DNA of 64,000 nt. It comes from Planctomycetota bacterium (GTDB lineage: Bacteria > Planctomycetota > Planctomycetia > Pirellulales > Pirellulaceae). The notes under the pieces were generated by a model. It worked only from the letters and a program-made list of their open reading frames with translations. It had not been told where the DNA came from and made no database searches. Location: the NCBI GenBank assembly GCA_026692845.1, contig JAPLNM010000049.1:1-64000 (forward strand). The letters are read 5' to 3'. This document shows positions 1-9,198 of this stretch, piece by piece (position 1 is the first letter of the stretch; every line of letters begins with the position of its first letter). Both the position numbers and the translations under genes were made by a program.

Positions 1-302
1 AAAAGAAAAAGAGCGTTGCAGGCTCAGTTGTTTCCAACCGGCCTGCACCCGCTCACGTGCTCGATAAGAGTTGACTTATCGGCGACTGAATTATCCCTAG
101 CAGAGTTGTGTCCCCACAGAGCTCCGTTGCGTTTCATCCAGGGGGGACTTATTGTAATGCTGCGCTGGTACGCAAGCAATAAATCGATGGGCCTGCACCG
201 CCGCAAATCGCCAGCCTGCTCGGGCTCAAACGCAGCGTCCTGGCGGGCTTGGTTAAATCGCCCAACCGCTGGCGCTGGTTGGCTCACCGGAAGGTCAAAT
301 TC

Positions 303-1133
303 CTAGAAGACCCGATCGGGTCGCGCGTTGTTCGACCAGTGTTGGCTCGGGTCGCTTCCCCGCACGTGGATGCCCTTCTCGTTCCATTGCATCCCGGCTC
401 GAACGCTTGCGGCACAAAACCTCAGAGTCAGACCGCACCTTCGGCGCGGCGAGAGGTTCGCTTCGGATCCATGGAGCAGCAGATCGCTGTGGATAGAGAC
501 CTGTCCGGCCTTGAGCACATCGTAGACGACTTGGCCGTATTGCTCGGCGTTGTCGATCGATTGGTTCAATACGTTGTGTTCGGCACTGTCGCTTTCGCGG
601 TAGGTCATGTGTCCGAAATGGTGGGACCCTGCGATGAATTTCATGCAGGCGTTTTCTACGTCGGCATCGTCGACGGCAAGCCACACGGTGGCGGCTTTGG
701 AGGGTGACAAAGGCCAGTAGCTGGCGTCTTGGTGCCAAGCGACCATTTTTCCATCATGGGGCATTTTGCAAAAGAAGTGCGAACCCCAAGCGATGACGTC
801 TTGGCCCAGAAGATCCGAAACGTAGTCGACGATCCGGCGGTCGGTCAGGATATCGTAGACCGGTCCGTACTTCAGGTGGGCCGAGGAGATCGAGTAGCTG
901 TTGCCACCCTCGGCCACGACGCGTTCGAGCAATTCGTCGAAGTACTTGCGGATCGATTGAATCTCGCTTTGGGAGTAGACGTCCAGCGGAGCGATGAATC
1001 CCTTGGTATTGTAGTGATCGATCTGCTGGCTCGTTAAGGTCTTCGGGGCGTTGTTTTCGACCGGATAGAAGTTTAGATCGCGCCCCATGGATTGAAGCGA
1101 TTGTGCGTCGGGTGTGATGCTGAATTTGCTCAT
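303..1133 (-). CDS. Phytanoyl-CoA dioxygenase family protein (Fe(II)/2-OG oxygenase)
   Basis: HxD-like motif (AWHQDASYWPL), distal His (SIHSDLLLHGSE) and RCGLTLRF. Start moved to the internal Met (MSKFSITPD) because the longer ORF overlaps the upstream gene. Confidence 0.8.
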   Translation of the reverse strand: MSKFSITPDAQSLQSMGRDLNFYPVENNAPKTLTSQQIDHYNTKGFIAPLDVYSQSEIQSIRKYFDELLERVVAEGGNSYSISSAHLKYGPVYDILTDRRIVDYVSDLLGQDVIAWGSHFFCKMPHDGKMVAWHQDASYWPLSPSKAATVWLAVDDADVENACMKFIAGSHHFGHMTYRESDSAEHNVLNQSIDNAEQYGQVVYDVLKAGQVSIHSDLLLHGSEANLSPRRRCGLTLRFCAASVRAGMQWNEKGIHVRGSDPSQHWSNNARPDRVF

Positions 1134-1145
1134 GGTACAGGATTG

Positions 1146-1179
1146 CTTTCGCGAGGTGATTTCTTTCGCGAGGTGATTT
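1146..1179. repeat. Perfect 17-bp tandem duplication (ctttcgcgaggtgattt x2)
   Basis: Read directly; just upstream of the minus-strand start at 1133. Confidence 0.95.
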
Positions 1180-1243
1180 AGGGAGGATTCCGAAGTTGTC
1201 TGCCGAGTGGTTGGCCGATCATTATTAGCGACCTGAAGGGACC

Positions 1244-3616
1244 CTACAAGTCCTGGCGGTAGAGTATCCAGCAACTTGCTGAAAGCATCACTGCGATAAA
1301 AATGCCGTTGCTCCAGAGGGGTTGCCAAGGATCCGAGACGGCTTGAGGCATATCCAAATCGGCTCGATCGATGGCGCTGATTTTGTTTCCAGGGTTTTTC
1401 AGGACGTATTGGATCGTCTCCTGGATCGCCGAAGGCTTGGGGTTGACCAAGTAGAACGGGTTGATCAGGTAGTCGTAGAGAAACTCAGGGGTCGTACGGC
1501 TTGGGCGAAAGGCCTGTTCGGACCGCGTCATTTGGTTATCCCAAACATCGAGTTGTTTGACATGGTGGGCTACCCACAAGCGGCCGGTTTGGTCGAAAGC
1601 CATCGAAGAGACGTTTCCTTGGCCGACGAGATTCGGTGCGGTGAGGTTGAGAGGCGACGGTCCACTTGGATCGTTGCTTAGGACCCACAGGCGTCCGTCA
1701 CGTTCCAACAGAGCGACTTTGCCATCGGCACACTGCGCGGTGCGTTTGACGGTTTTTTCGCCGATGGCATCGAGAGTGCCGACTTCTTGCATCAGATCGA
1801 TGTCGATCAATTTCGGAGTCATCGCATCGGGGCAAACGATGGCGATGCGACCGCACACGACGAGGTTCACGACGGTCTCGGCGGGGATATCCAGGTCGAT
1901 ACTTTTTTGTTTTTGAAGTTTCTTGCCATCGAAATCAAACCGAACCAATTTCCCGTTGGAAGCTAGAACAACCGAATCGGTGCCCGGAACACTGTTGGCC
2001 GCGATCGGTCGGCGGTAGTCCCAATCTGCATCGGTGAGTTTCTTGTGCGCTTCGGTCGCTTGGGGTAATTTCAGATCGAATCCCAATACCGAGATCTTTT
2101 GTTGTTCGGCTTTTGAGGCCGACTCTCGATCGAACCCAAAAAGTCCTTCGGGGGTAACGGACAAAAACGAATCGCGCCATGGAAGGATTTCAGAGGTACC
2201 GTTGGGCAATTCCGGGGCCGTATCGAGTCTGGAATCGTCCCAAAGATTGCGAGTTTTTTTCTTGCTCGTATCGCTAGCACTCGGGGGTTGGCTTGTCGCT
2301 TCGGACGCTTCGGACGCTTCGGACGCTTTACTGGCCAGTTCCGGAAGCTTGACCATATCGAGTCTTGGTGAGTCGTTACCACCCAGTCCGAAGGGTACGA
2401 AGCGTGTGCGACCGAAGTAAAGGATGCCTTGTTTGGTATCCATGATCGGGCCTAGAACGCGTTGGCCGTTGACTTCTCCGAAACCGACTTGCCATGTGTT
2501 GAGGCTCGCATTCCAAAACAGTAGCCTACCTTGTTGGTTTGCCGCGATGGGGGTCTCGCCGACGGCTACGATCGACTGGATGGTCGGTGGGCCTTTGAGG
2601 AAGCCTTCGGCAAAACCGCGCACCACGCCGATAGTAAAGCACAGCCCCCAGAACAGTGCCGTGAGCACGACGCAGATGATGGGGTTTTTCCAAATCAGCC
2701 CTACCAATGCGGAGACGGAGTAGAAGATCATGAAGGAGAAAATAAACAGCGGGATGCACCACAAGATCCCTCGGTTCCAGATCCCCAGTTGTATTCCGGC
2801 GTAGAAGTACAGACCGACCAAAAAAAATCCGACGTTCAACGCAACGAAGATGCAGCCGCCGAGGTACTTGCTCAGAAACAGCAAGCTTCGAGACAGAGGC
2901 TTGCTCAATAGCAAATGGAGCGAACCGGTTTGGAACATATCGGGGATCATCGGTGCTGTTACGACGATGGCGACCATCATGGCGATTTGGCCTAGGCCGA
3001 GCCACATGATGAAGGGAAACAAGGTCGCTTCGATGAAGGGCCGAATTTGCCTCAAGGTAAAGGGCAACGGATCCATGAACTTCATGCCGGCGTAAGTGAC
3101 CCAGGTAGCTTGTCCGGTCGCCGATCGGATCGAGCCTGGGAAGGCCAGATCGATGAGCCTGCGGTTGAGCTTTTGAAGTTCCGCTGGGTTCTTGGAAGTG
3201 TCCTCGATGAGTTCTTTGAGTTCCTCGCGCCGCTGGGCCGTCGGCCATGCTTCTTTTTCGTACAGATCCTCGCGGCCGAGCAATTCGTTGAGCGATGCGA
3301 CAAGCTGCCCTACCGGAACTCGTTTTTGGGTCCGCAGCCGATCCTGCAAGGTGGATTGGAGATCTTCGTCGAGCTTTTGGTAAACGGCGCGTTGGGCTCG
3401 GGTTCCTCGACCCGCCGTGGCTTGCGCTAGCTGATCGAGCATCGCGCGGGCGTTGGTAAGGTCCGAGGAACTGATCCGATACGTTTCCTCTTCGGACATC
3501 GAAAGAGGAAACAACGCGACGAGGATCAATAGCCAACCGGCCATGAGAATCCAGAGCACACGAGAGCGGACCGATTCGATCAAGCTATCGTACAGAACGG
3601 CGATGTAGGGCTTCAC
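1244..3616 (-). CDS. ABC-2 type transporter permease with large extramembrane beta-propeller-like insertion
   Basis: N-terminal and central TM helices, C-terminal TM (NGIFIAVMLSASCWILYRQDL), about 400-aa soluble region between; stop overlaps by 4 bp the gene encoding an ABC ATPase. Confidence 0.82.
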   Translation of the reverse strand: MKPYIAVLYDSLIESVRSRVLWILMAGWLLILVALFPLSMSEEETYRISSSDLTNARAMLDQLAQATAGRGTRAQRAVYQKLDEDLQSTLQDRLRTQKRVPVGQLVASLNELLGREDLYEKEAWPTAQRREELKELIEDTSKNPAELQKLNRRLIDLAFPGSIRSATGQATWVTYAGMKFMDPLPFTLRQIRPFIEATLFPFIMWLGLGQIAMMVAIVVTAPMIPDMFQTGSLHLLLSKPLSRSLLFLSKYLGGCIFVALNVGFFLVGLYFYAGIQLGIWNRGILWCIPLFIFSFMIFYSVSALVGLIWKNPIICVVLTALFWGLCFTIGVVRGFAEGFLKGPPTIQSIVAVGETPIAANQQGRLLFWNASLNTWQVGFGEVNGQRVLGPIMDTKQGILYFGRTRFVPFGLGGNDSPRLDMVKLPELASKASEASEASEATSQPPSASDTSKKKTRNLWDDSRLDTAPELPNGTSEILPWRDSFLSVTPEGLFGFDRESASKAEQQKISVLGFDLKLPQATEAHKKLTDADWDYRRPIAANSVPGTDSVVLASNGKLVRFDFDGKKLQKQKSIDLDIPAETVVNLVVCGRIAIVCPDAMTPKLIDIDLMQEVGTLDAIGEKTVKRTAQCADGKVALLERDGRLWVLSNDPSGPSPLNLTAPNLVGQGNVSSMAFDQTGRLWVAHHVKQLDVWDNQMTRSEQAFRPSRTTPEFLYDYLINPFYLVNPKPSAIQETIQYVLKNPGNKISAIDRADLDMPQAVSDPWQPLWSNGIFIAVMLSASCWILYRQDL
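2299..2325. repeat. 9-bp in-frame tandem repeat (cttcggacg x3; encodes SEASEASEA)
   Basis: Read directly within the ABC permease CDS. Confidence 0.9.
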
Positions 3617-4617
3617 GACTTGGCTGCTCCAACGATATTCATAAAGACCTGTTCGAGACTCGGACGAGCTCGCTCCATCCGCAAGATACTGAGATCGGCT
3701 TTTCGAAGTGCATCGACCAAACGGTCCACGCCAGCTTGGTCGATCTTCTCGACGGCGATGCGACTTAAACTCTGATCATTCAAGCCGCCAAAGTCGATCG
3801 TTTCGACAATCCCACCCGGGGGCAAGACCGACAATTGGTTGATGCGATCGGGCGATGCGAAAACCTCCAGCTTGACACTCCCGGCTTGCTCATCGCTGTG
3901 GCTTCGTATCAGCTCGTCGATCGTTCCGATGCCGCGCAGTCGGCCCAGGGCCATGATCGCGACACGGTCGCAGATCAGTTCGACTTCTTGAAGGATGTGG
4001 CTGTTGAGAAAGACCGTTTTGCCACGCTGCTTGAGCTTGTCGAGCACATCGCGGATTTGCGATCGGCCCATCGGATCGAGGCCGTCGGTCGGTTCGTCGA
4101 GGATCAGTAAGTCCGGGTCGTGCAACATGGCTTGGGCCAACCCGAGACGTTGGCGCATCCCTTTCGAGTAGCGGCGCACGGCTTCATTCTGACGCCCTTG
4201 CAAACTGACCAAATCAAAAAGTTCGTTTTCACGAGCGGCGATTTGCGCATCGCTCATCTCGCTTAGGCGACCGTAGAAATAAAGGGCGCTTCGGCCCGTG
4301 TGGTGTCTTGGGAAGACCAAGTTCTCGGGCAGATATCCGATCTTTCGACGGGCGGCTTTGCTCCCGGCCGGTTGCTTCAAGACCTCGGCAACCCCTTGTG
4401 TCGGATGCAGGATCCCAAGGAGTAATTTGATCAGTGTCGTTTTGCCAGCACCGTTTGGGCCGAGCAATCCAAAGACTTCGCCGCTGCGCACCTGCAATGA
4501 GACATCCTTGAGCGCAGGATGGATCCGAGGAAACAAGATCCCTTCTCGATACGTTTTCGAAAGTTGTTGAACATCAATCGCCAAGAGATCGGTCGACGTG
4601 GGGACCATAAGTTGCAA
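3613..4617 (-). CDS. ABC transporter ATP-binding protein
   Basis: Walker A GPNGAGKTT, signature YSKGMRQRL, Walker B LLILDEPTDGLD. Confidence 0.95.
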   Translation of the reverse strand: MQLMVPTSTDLLAIDVQQLSKTYREGILFPRIHPALKDVSLQVRSGEVFGLLGPNGAGKTTLIKLLLGILHPTQGVAEVLKQPAGSKAARRKIGYLPENLVFPRHHTGRSALYFYGRLSEMSDAQIAARENELFDLVSLQGRQNEAVRRYSKGMRQRLGLAQAMLHDPDLLILDEPTDGLDPMGRSQIRDVLDKLKQRGKTVFLNSHILQEVELICDRVAIMALGRLRGIGTIDELIRSHSDEQAGSVKLEVFASPDRINQLSVLPPGGIVETIDFGGLNDQSLSRIAVEKIDQAGVDRLVDALRKADLSILRMERARPSLEQVFMNIVGAAKS

Positions 4618-4904
4618 GAATCGCTGTTGTGTTTCTTAATTCGGGGGATTTACCGCAAGAGCACTCCGGTGCCTTGCTCGAGTCCACTGGCCGATGAAAT
4701 TCGCTCTACTACTGTACATCTTGGGGAACGGCAGGATACAGGATCGGCAATTTATCTTGGTTTCCAGACGCAAATTCAACCCTCAAATTCGAACTTCAAA
4801 ATCGACCCACGCGGATTTTCTTGGTAAAATCAGGTCGTATGTCCATTCGGTGCCTGTGCACCTGTTGCCCCATCGGTCCTTCTAACCCCTCCTTGCAATC
4901 CGCT

Positions 4905-6251
4905 ATGCTTCAATCTCTCCGCCACGTATTTGCTTGGGTTTCCCCGGCATTGCTCGCCGTCTCGATGGTCCAAGCCGCAGAACCCCTGCCCCTTTTTAAT
5001 GGAAAAGACCTCGGTGGCTGGCACGGCCGACCCACGGTCGATCCTCGCAAATGGGATTCGACTCCCGATGCCGAAAAAGCCAAATGGAACCAGGAAGTCG
5101 CCGAACACTGGAAAATCGAAGGCAACGAAATCGTTAACGATGGAAAAGGGGCTTACCTCTCGACCAACGCCGACTTCGGCGACTTCGACCTGACTCTGGA
5201 TTACAAAATCGCTAAGGATTGTGATTCGGGGATCTACCTCCGAGGCATCCCCCAAGTCCAAATCTGGGATCCCGATGCGGAGAACAATCGCAGGAACGGA
5301 AACGAAAAAGGGAGCGGCGGCCTGTGGAATAACCCAGCAGGATGGACTGGCAAGGACCCGATGGTCCGGGCCGACAACGCCATCGGCCAATGGAACACGA
5401 TGAAGATGCGCTTGGTCGGAGAACGATGCTGGGTATGGCTCAACGGCAAAGCCGTCGTCGCCGACGCCCGCTTGCACGACTTCTTTGCTCCAGGCCAACC
5501 CCTGATGAAACGCGGCCCAATCCAACTTCAAACCCACGGTGGCGAAATCCGATTTCGCAACATCACGCTCAAAGAATTCACCGACTCCGAATCCAACGAA
5601 ATCCTCCACCAAGCCGAATCCGAAGAACTCCAGAAAAACGCTTCGAAGTTCAATGTCCTGTTCAATGGAACGGACTTGGCCGGTTGGAAAGGTGCCACTG
5701 GAAACTACACCGTCAGCGACGGTGCCATTCAGTGCATGCAAGGCAAAGGTGGTGTTCTGTACACCGAAAAAAGCTATGGTGACTTCGTCTTCCGCTTCGA
5801 TTTCCAGCTGCCACCGGCAGGCAACAACGGAATCGCAATCCGCTATCCAAGCGTCGAGGAAATCGAACAACTCCCCAAAGATCTTCGACACGGCGATCCT
5901 GCTTATGTCGGCATGACCGAACTGCAAGTCCTCGATGACGGACACGAAAACTACAAGAGCATCGACCCTCGACAAGCCCACGGCAGCGCCTACGGCATGG
6001 CCGCGGCCAAACGAGGCTATCTGCGTCCGACCGGCCAATGGAACCACGAGCTGATCAAAGTCACCGGCTCGAAGATCCTCGTCGAACTCAACGGCACGCG
6101 AATCCTCGATGCAGACTTGGCAACCGTCAGCGAATTCATGGCCAACACCCCCCACCCGGGCAAGGATCGAGCCAGCGGACACATCGGCTTTGCCGGTCAC
6201 TCCGATCCTGTGAAGTTTCGCAGCATCGAAGTCGTGCCCCTGGGCAACTGA
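4905..6251 (+). CDS. Secreted protein with two DUF1080 (3-keto-disaccharide hydrolase-like) domains
   Basis: Signal peptide; two copies of LFNGxDLxGWxG followed by jelly-roll-like segments (GDFDLTLDYKI..DSGIYLRG and GDFVFRFDFQL..NNGIAIRYP). Confidence 0.85.
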   Translation: MLQSLRHVFAWVSPALLAVSMVQAAEPLPLFNGKDLGGWHGRPTVDPRKWDSTPDAEKAKWNQEVAEHWKIEGNEIVNDGKGAYLSTNADFGDFDLTLDYKIAKDCDSGIYLRGIPQVQIWDPDAENNRRNGNEKGSGGLWNNPAGWTGKDPMVRADNAIGQWNTMKMRLVGERCWVWLNGKAVVADARLHDFFAPGQPLMKRGPIQLQTHGGEIRFRNITLKEFTDSESNEILHQAESEELQKNASKFNVLFNGTDLAGWKGATGNYTVSDGAIQCMQGKGGVLYTEKSYGDFVFRFDFQLPPAGNNGIAIRYPSVEEIEQLPKDLRHGDPAYVGMTELQVLDDGHENYKSIDPRQAHGSAYGMAAAKRGYLRPTGQWNHELIKVTGSKILVELNGTRILDADLATVSEFMANTPHPGKDRASGHIGFAGHSDPVKFRSIEVVPLGN

Positions 6252-6272
6252 TTCGAATACCAAATGGGTGAA

Positions 6273-6312
6273 CCATCGGGTCAAAAGCACCCGATGGCGG
6301 TTGCTTTTTTCC
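6273..6312 (+). terminator. Rho-independent terminator
   Basis: ccatcgggt-caaaagc-acccgatgg perfect 9-bp arms followed by cggttgctttttt; 22 nt after the stop of the DUF1080 gene. Confidence 0.8.
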
Positions 6313-6332
6313 TCGTTACGAAAGGTTTCGTC

Positions 6333-7439
6333 TTGAATCGCAGAATCCTAAGACTCGATGCGGTCGCTTACTGCTTGGCTGTATCGCTTACGGTTTGCTC
6401 ATGGCAATCGGTTCGAGCCCAAGAGCCCAAGGCTTCGGCCGACGAGGGCCAACTTGCAGTCCCCGAGTCGCTTGCTACGACTCAAGAGCAAATGCGCCCG
6501 TATGTCGAACGCATCGAACATTCGCCAGCGAAAATCGAAATGCTGCCGATTCCCGCTGGTAGCTTTTCGATGGGAACCGCCCAGGACGAATCGGGACGCA
6601 AGTCCGACGAAGGCCCAGTGCACGAAGTCCAGGTCGGTCCATTCTGGATGGCCAAATTCGAAGTCACTTGGGATGCCTACGATGTTTGGATGTCCGACTT
6701 GGACGTCTTTTACCGTGAGGTCAACAAGGTCCAAGCCACCAAACGAGACGAACTAGCCGACGAGTTCCAAAAAAGCCAGCCGACGAAGCCCTATACCGAT
6801 ATGACCTTCGGAATGGGCAAACACGGATATCCGGCCATCTGCATGACCCAGCATGCGGCGCGAACCTTTTGCAAGTGGCTGTCGCGCAAAACCGGTCGGT
6901 ACTATCGCTTGCCCACCGAAGCCGAATGGGAATACGCGTGCCGAGCCGGGACCAAGGACGCTTATTCGTTCGGATCCGATCCGGCCGAACTAGAAAACTA
7001 CGCTTGGTTTCTCGACAACGCGGGCGAAGGCTACCACAAGGTCGGGCTTAAGAAGCCCAATCCTTGGGGATTGCACGATATGCATGGGAACGTCGCCGAG
7101 TGGGTATTGGATCAGCATTTGCCTGAGGGTTTCCTTGCCGATTTGCCGAAGGAAAACCCGTTGCTCGTTCCGAAGACCCTGTATCCTCGCGTCGTGCGCG
7201 GCGGCGGATGGAATCAAGACGCCGTGGCGCTGCGAAGCGGCTCACGCGAAGGTTCCACCGAAGACTGGATTGCTCAAGACCCACAGTCACCCGTAAGCAT
7301 CTGGTATTTGACCGACGCGCTGCATGTCGGGTTCCGGATCGTTCGACCCCTGAACGAGCCTTCCGAAGAAGAAAAAAACAAGTTTTGGGAGTACTCCGAA
7401 CCGATCCAAAAGGAACGGTCTGTGCCCCTGGAACGCTAA
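6333..7439 (+). CDS. SUMF1/FGE-family secreted protein, probably not a sulfatase activator
   Basis: IPAGSFSMGTAQDESGRKSDEGPVHEV, RLPTEAEWEYACRAGT, GNVAEWV, RVVRGGGW, VGFRIVRP. Start set to TTG (LNRRILRLDAV) because a terminator lies inside the longer ORF. Confidence 0.75.
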   Translation: MNRRILRLDAVAYCLAVSLTVCSWQSVRAQEPKASADEGQLAVPESLATTQEQMRPYVERIEHSPAKIEMLPIPAGSFSMGTAQDESGRKSDEGPVHEVQVGPFWMAKFEVTWDAYDVWMSDLDVFYREVNKVQATKRDELADEFQKSQPTKPYTDMTFGMGKHGYPAICMTQHAARTFCKWLSRKTGRYYRLPTEAEWEYACRAGTKDAYSFGSDPAELENYAWFLDNAGEGYHKVGLKKPNPWGLHDMHGNVAEWVLDQHLPEGFLADLPKENPLLVPKTLYPRVVRGGGWNQDAVALRSGSREGSTEDWIAQDPQSPVSIWYLTDALHVGFRIVRPLNEPSEEEKNKFWEYSEPIQKERSVPLER

Positions 7440-7541
7440 CCATTAGGGCCCAGCCGTTGGCCCGAGTCCTTTGCGACTTTCTCCCACCTTCCTTTTTTTC
7501 CGTCACTCGTCCAATCTTCCTCCCAAATTCGGAGCCTTGCT

Positions 7542-8933
7542 ATGAACCTTGAAACCAACCCTGCTGCGTCTTCGGCTAGCCGAAGAAACTTTATGAAAAC
7601 CTCCACAAGCTTGGCTGCCGCCGCAGGCTTGACCTCGACGCTCTCGCGCTCGGTACATGCCGCCGAGGACAACAAGATCCGCGTGGCGCTGATCGGTTGC
7701 GGTGGGCGTGGTACCGGGGCGGCTGAAAACGCACTCCAAGTCGACAACGGCGAAATCGAGCTCGTCGCCATGGCCGACGTCTTCGAGAATCGACTCTCGA
7801 GCAGCTACTCGAGCCTCAAAGAGAAATTCCCCAAGAAGGTCGATGTGCCCAAAGAACGGCAGTTCGTGAGCTTCGATGGATACAAGAAAGCGATGGATAC
7901 GCTGCGTCCTGGCGACGTGGCGATCTTGACCACCCCACCTGCGTTTCGCTGGGTGATGTTCAAGTACGCCATCGAGAAGGGGCTCAACGTCTTTATGGAA
8001 AAGCCCGTGACGGTCGACGGACCTGCGAGCCGTAAGATGTTCGAGTTGGGCAAGCTCTCGGTCGAACGGAACTTGAAAGTCGGCGTTGGTCTCATGTGCC
8101 GACACTGCATCGTGCGCGGAGAGTTGCTCGATAGGATTCGCAACGGCGAGATCGGCGATTTGCTGATGCTCAGAGCCTACCGAATGGCCGGTCCAACCGG
8201 TTCGGCCGCTGCGACCAAGCAACCCGAGGACATGAAGAGCGAACTGCTCTACCAACTGAGCCGATTCCACGGATTCCTTTGGGCCAGTGGCGGTGCTGTC
8301 AGCGACTTCTTGATCCACAACATCGACGAATGCTGCTGGATGAAGGAAGACTGGCCGGTCAACGCGGTAGCTTCCGGAGGAAGGCACTATCGAAACGATT
8401 GCGTAGACCAGAACTTTGATTCCTATTCGATCGAGTACACGTTTGCTGACGGCACCAAGATGTTCGTCAACGGGCGCACCATTCCGGGTTGCCACAATGA
8501 GTTTGCCAGCTATGCCCACGGAACCAAGGGCAGCGCGGTGATCTCGGCATCGGGGCACTCGCCGGCCAAGTGCAGGATTTACCAAGGTCAGAACATGACC
8601 CGCAACAACATCCTTTGGGAGGGCCCAAAGTCTGAGCCGAATCCTTATCAACTCGAATGGAACGATCTGATCAATGCCATCCGCAAGGATATGCCTTACA
8701 ACGAAGTCGAGCGAGGGGTTAAGGCCAGCTTGGTAACTAGCATGGGACGAATGGCTGCTCACACCGGTGTTAAGGTGACTTATGACGAAATGCTCAATTG
8801 CGAGCACGAGTTCGCACCTGGACTCGAAACCATGACCTTCGATAGCCCAGCACCGGTTCGGGCCAATGCACAGGGTATCTATCCAGTACCTCAGCCAGGG
8901 ATCCTAACGACCCGCGAATACGGCGATTCGTAG
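7542..8933 (+). CDS. Gfo/Idh/MocA family oxidoreductase, Tat-like leader
   Basis: SRRNFMKTSTSLAAAAGL leader; IRVALIGCGGRGTG Rossmann; EKPVTVDG motif. Confidence 0.9.
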   Translation: MNLETNPAASSASRRNFMKTSTSLAAAAGLTSTLSRSVHAAEDNKIRVALIGCGGRGTGAAENALQVDNGEIELVAMADVFENRLSSSYSSLKEKFPKKVDVPKERQFVSFDGYKKAMDTLRPGDVAILTTPPAFRWVMFKYAIEKGLNVFMEKPVTVDGPASRKMFELGKLSVERNLKVGVGLMCRHCIVRGELLDRIRNGEIGDLLMLRAYRMAGPTGSAAATKQPEDMKSELLYQLSRFHGFLWASGGAVSDFLIHNIDECCWMKEDWPVNAVASGGRHYRNDCVDQNFDSYSIEYTFADGTKMFVNGRTIPGCHNEFASYAHGTKGSAVISASGHSPAKCRIYQGQNMTRNNILWEGPKSEPNPYQLEWNDLINAIRKDMPYNEVERGVKASLVTSMGRMAAHTGVKVTYDEMLNCEHEFAPGLETMTFDSPAPVRANAQGIYPVPQPGILTTREYGDS

Positions 8934-9039
8934 GTCGTTTTGGGGGCGTAGCATGGCCCTCCGAGGCCGTGCGTGTACGTGACGAATCGATCGCGTTCAT
9001 CCACAAACGGGTCGCAGATCCATTTTACGGGAGAGCGAA

Positions 9040-9175
9040 CCCAGGGCGGCGCTTCGCTTTGCCCTGGGCTATCACCTTGCGCCCCGTTGGGGCAAAAAAT
9101 CATTGAATCTCGTACGATGAACCAACATCCCTCAGACCCTCACCCCCTGGCCCCCTCTCCGGTGCGCGGAGCGGG
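9040..9175. repeat. Probable dispersed intergenic repeats with hairpins
   Basis: CCCAGGGC-13 nt-GCCCTGGG (9040-9068), GCCCC-gtt-GGGGC (9081-9093), then ccctcaccccctggccccctctcc (from about 9137), in the gap between convergent genes. Confidence 0.6.
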
Positions 9176-9198
9176 AGCCATAAATGCAGCAGGTGGAA

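Noticed and set aside
1-302. Short ORFs at the window start (96 aa and 87 aa)
   Set aside because: Overlapping on both strands with no recognisable motif; a weak hairpin (cgataag/cttatcg at 62-81) is present but has no T run.
2526-3536. 336-aa minus-strand ORF in another frame of the ABC permease
   Set aside because: Arg-rich alternative frame within a coherent permease CDS.
4830-6290. 486-aa minus-strand ORF opposite the DUF1080 gene
   Set aside because: Fully antisense to a strong CDS; high-GC codon bias keeps the mirrored frame open; no recognisable motif.
7503-8807. 434-aa minus-strand ORF opposite the Gfo/Idh gene
   Set aside because: Antisense shadow of a well-supported CDS, composition of a mirrored frame, no motif.
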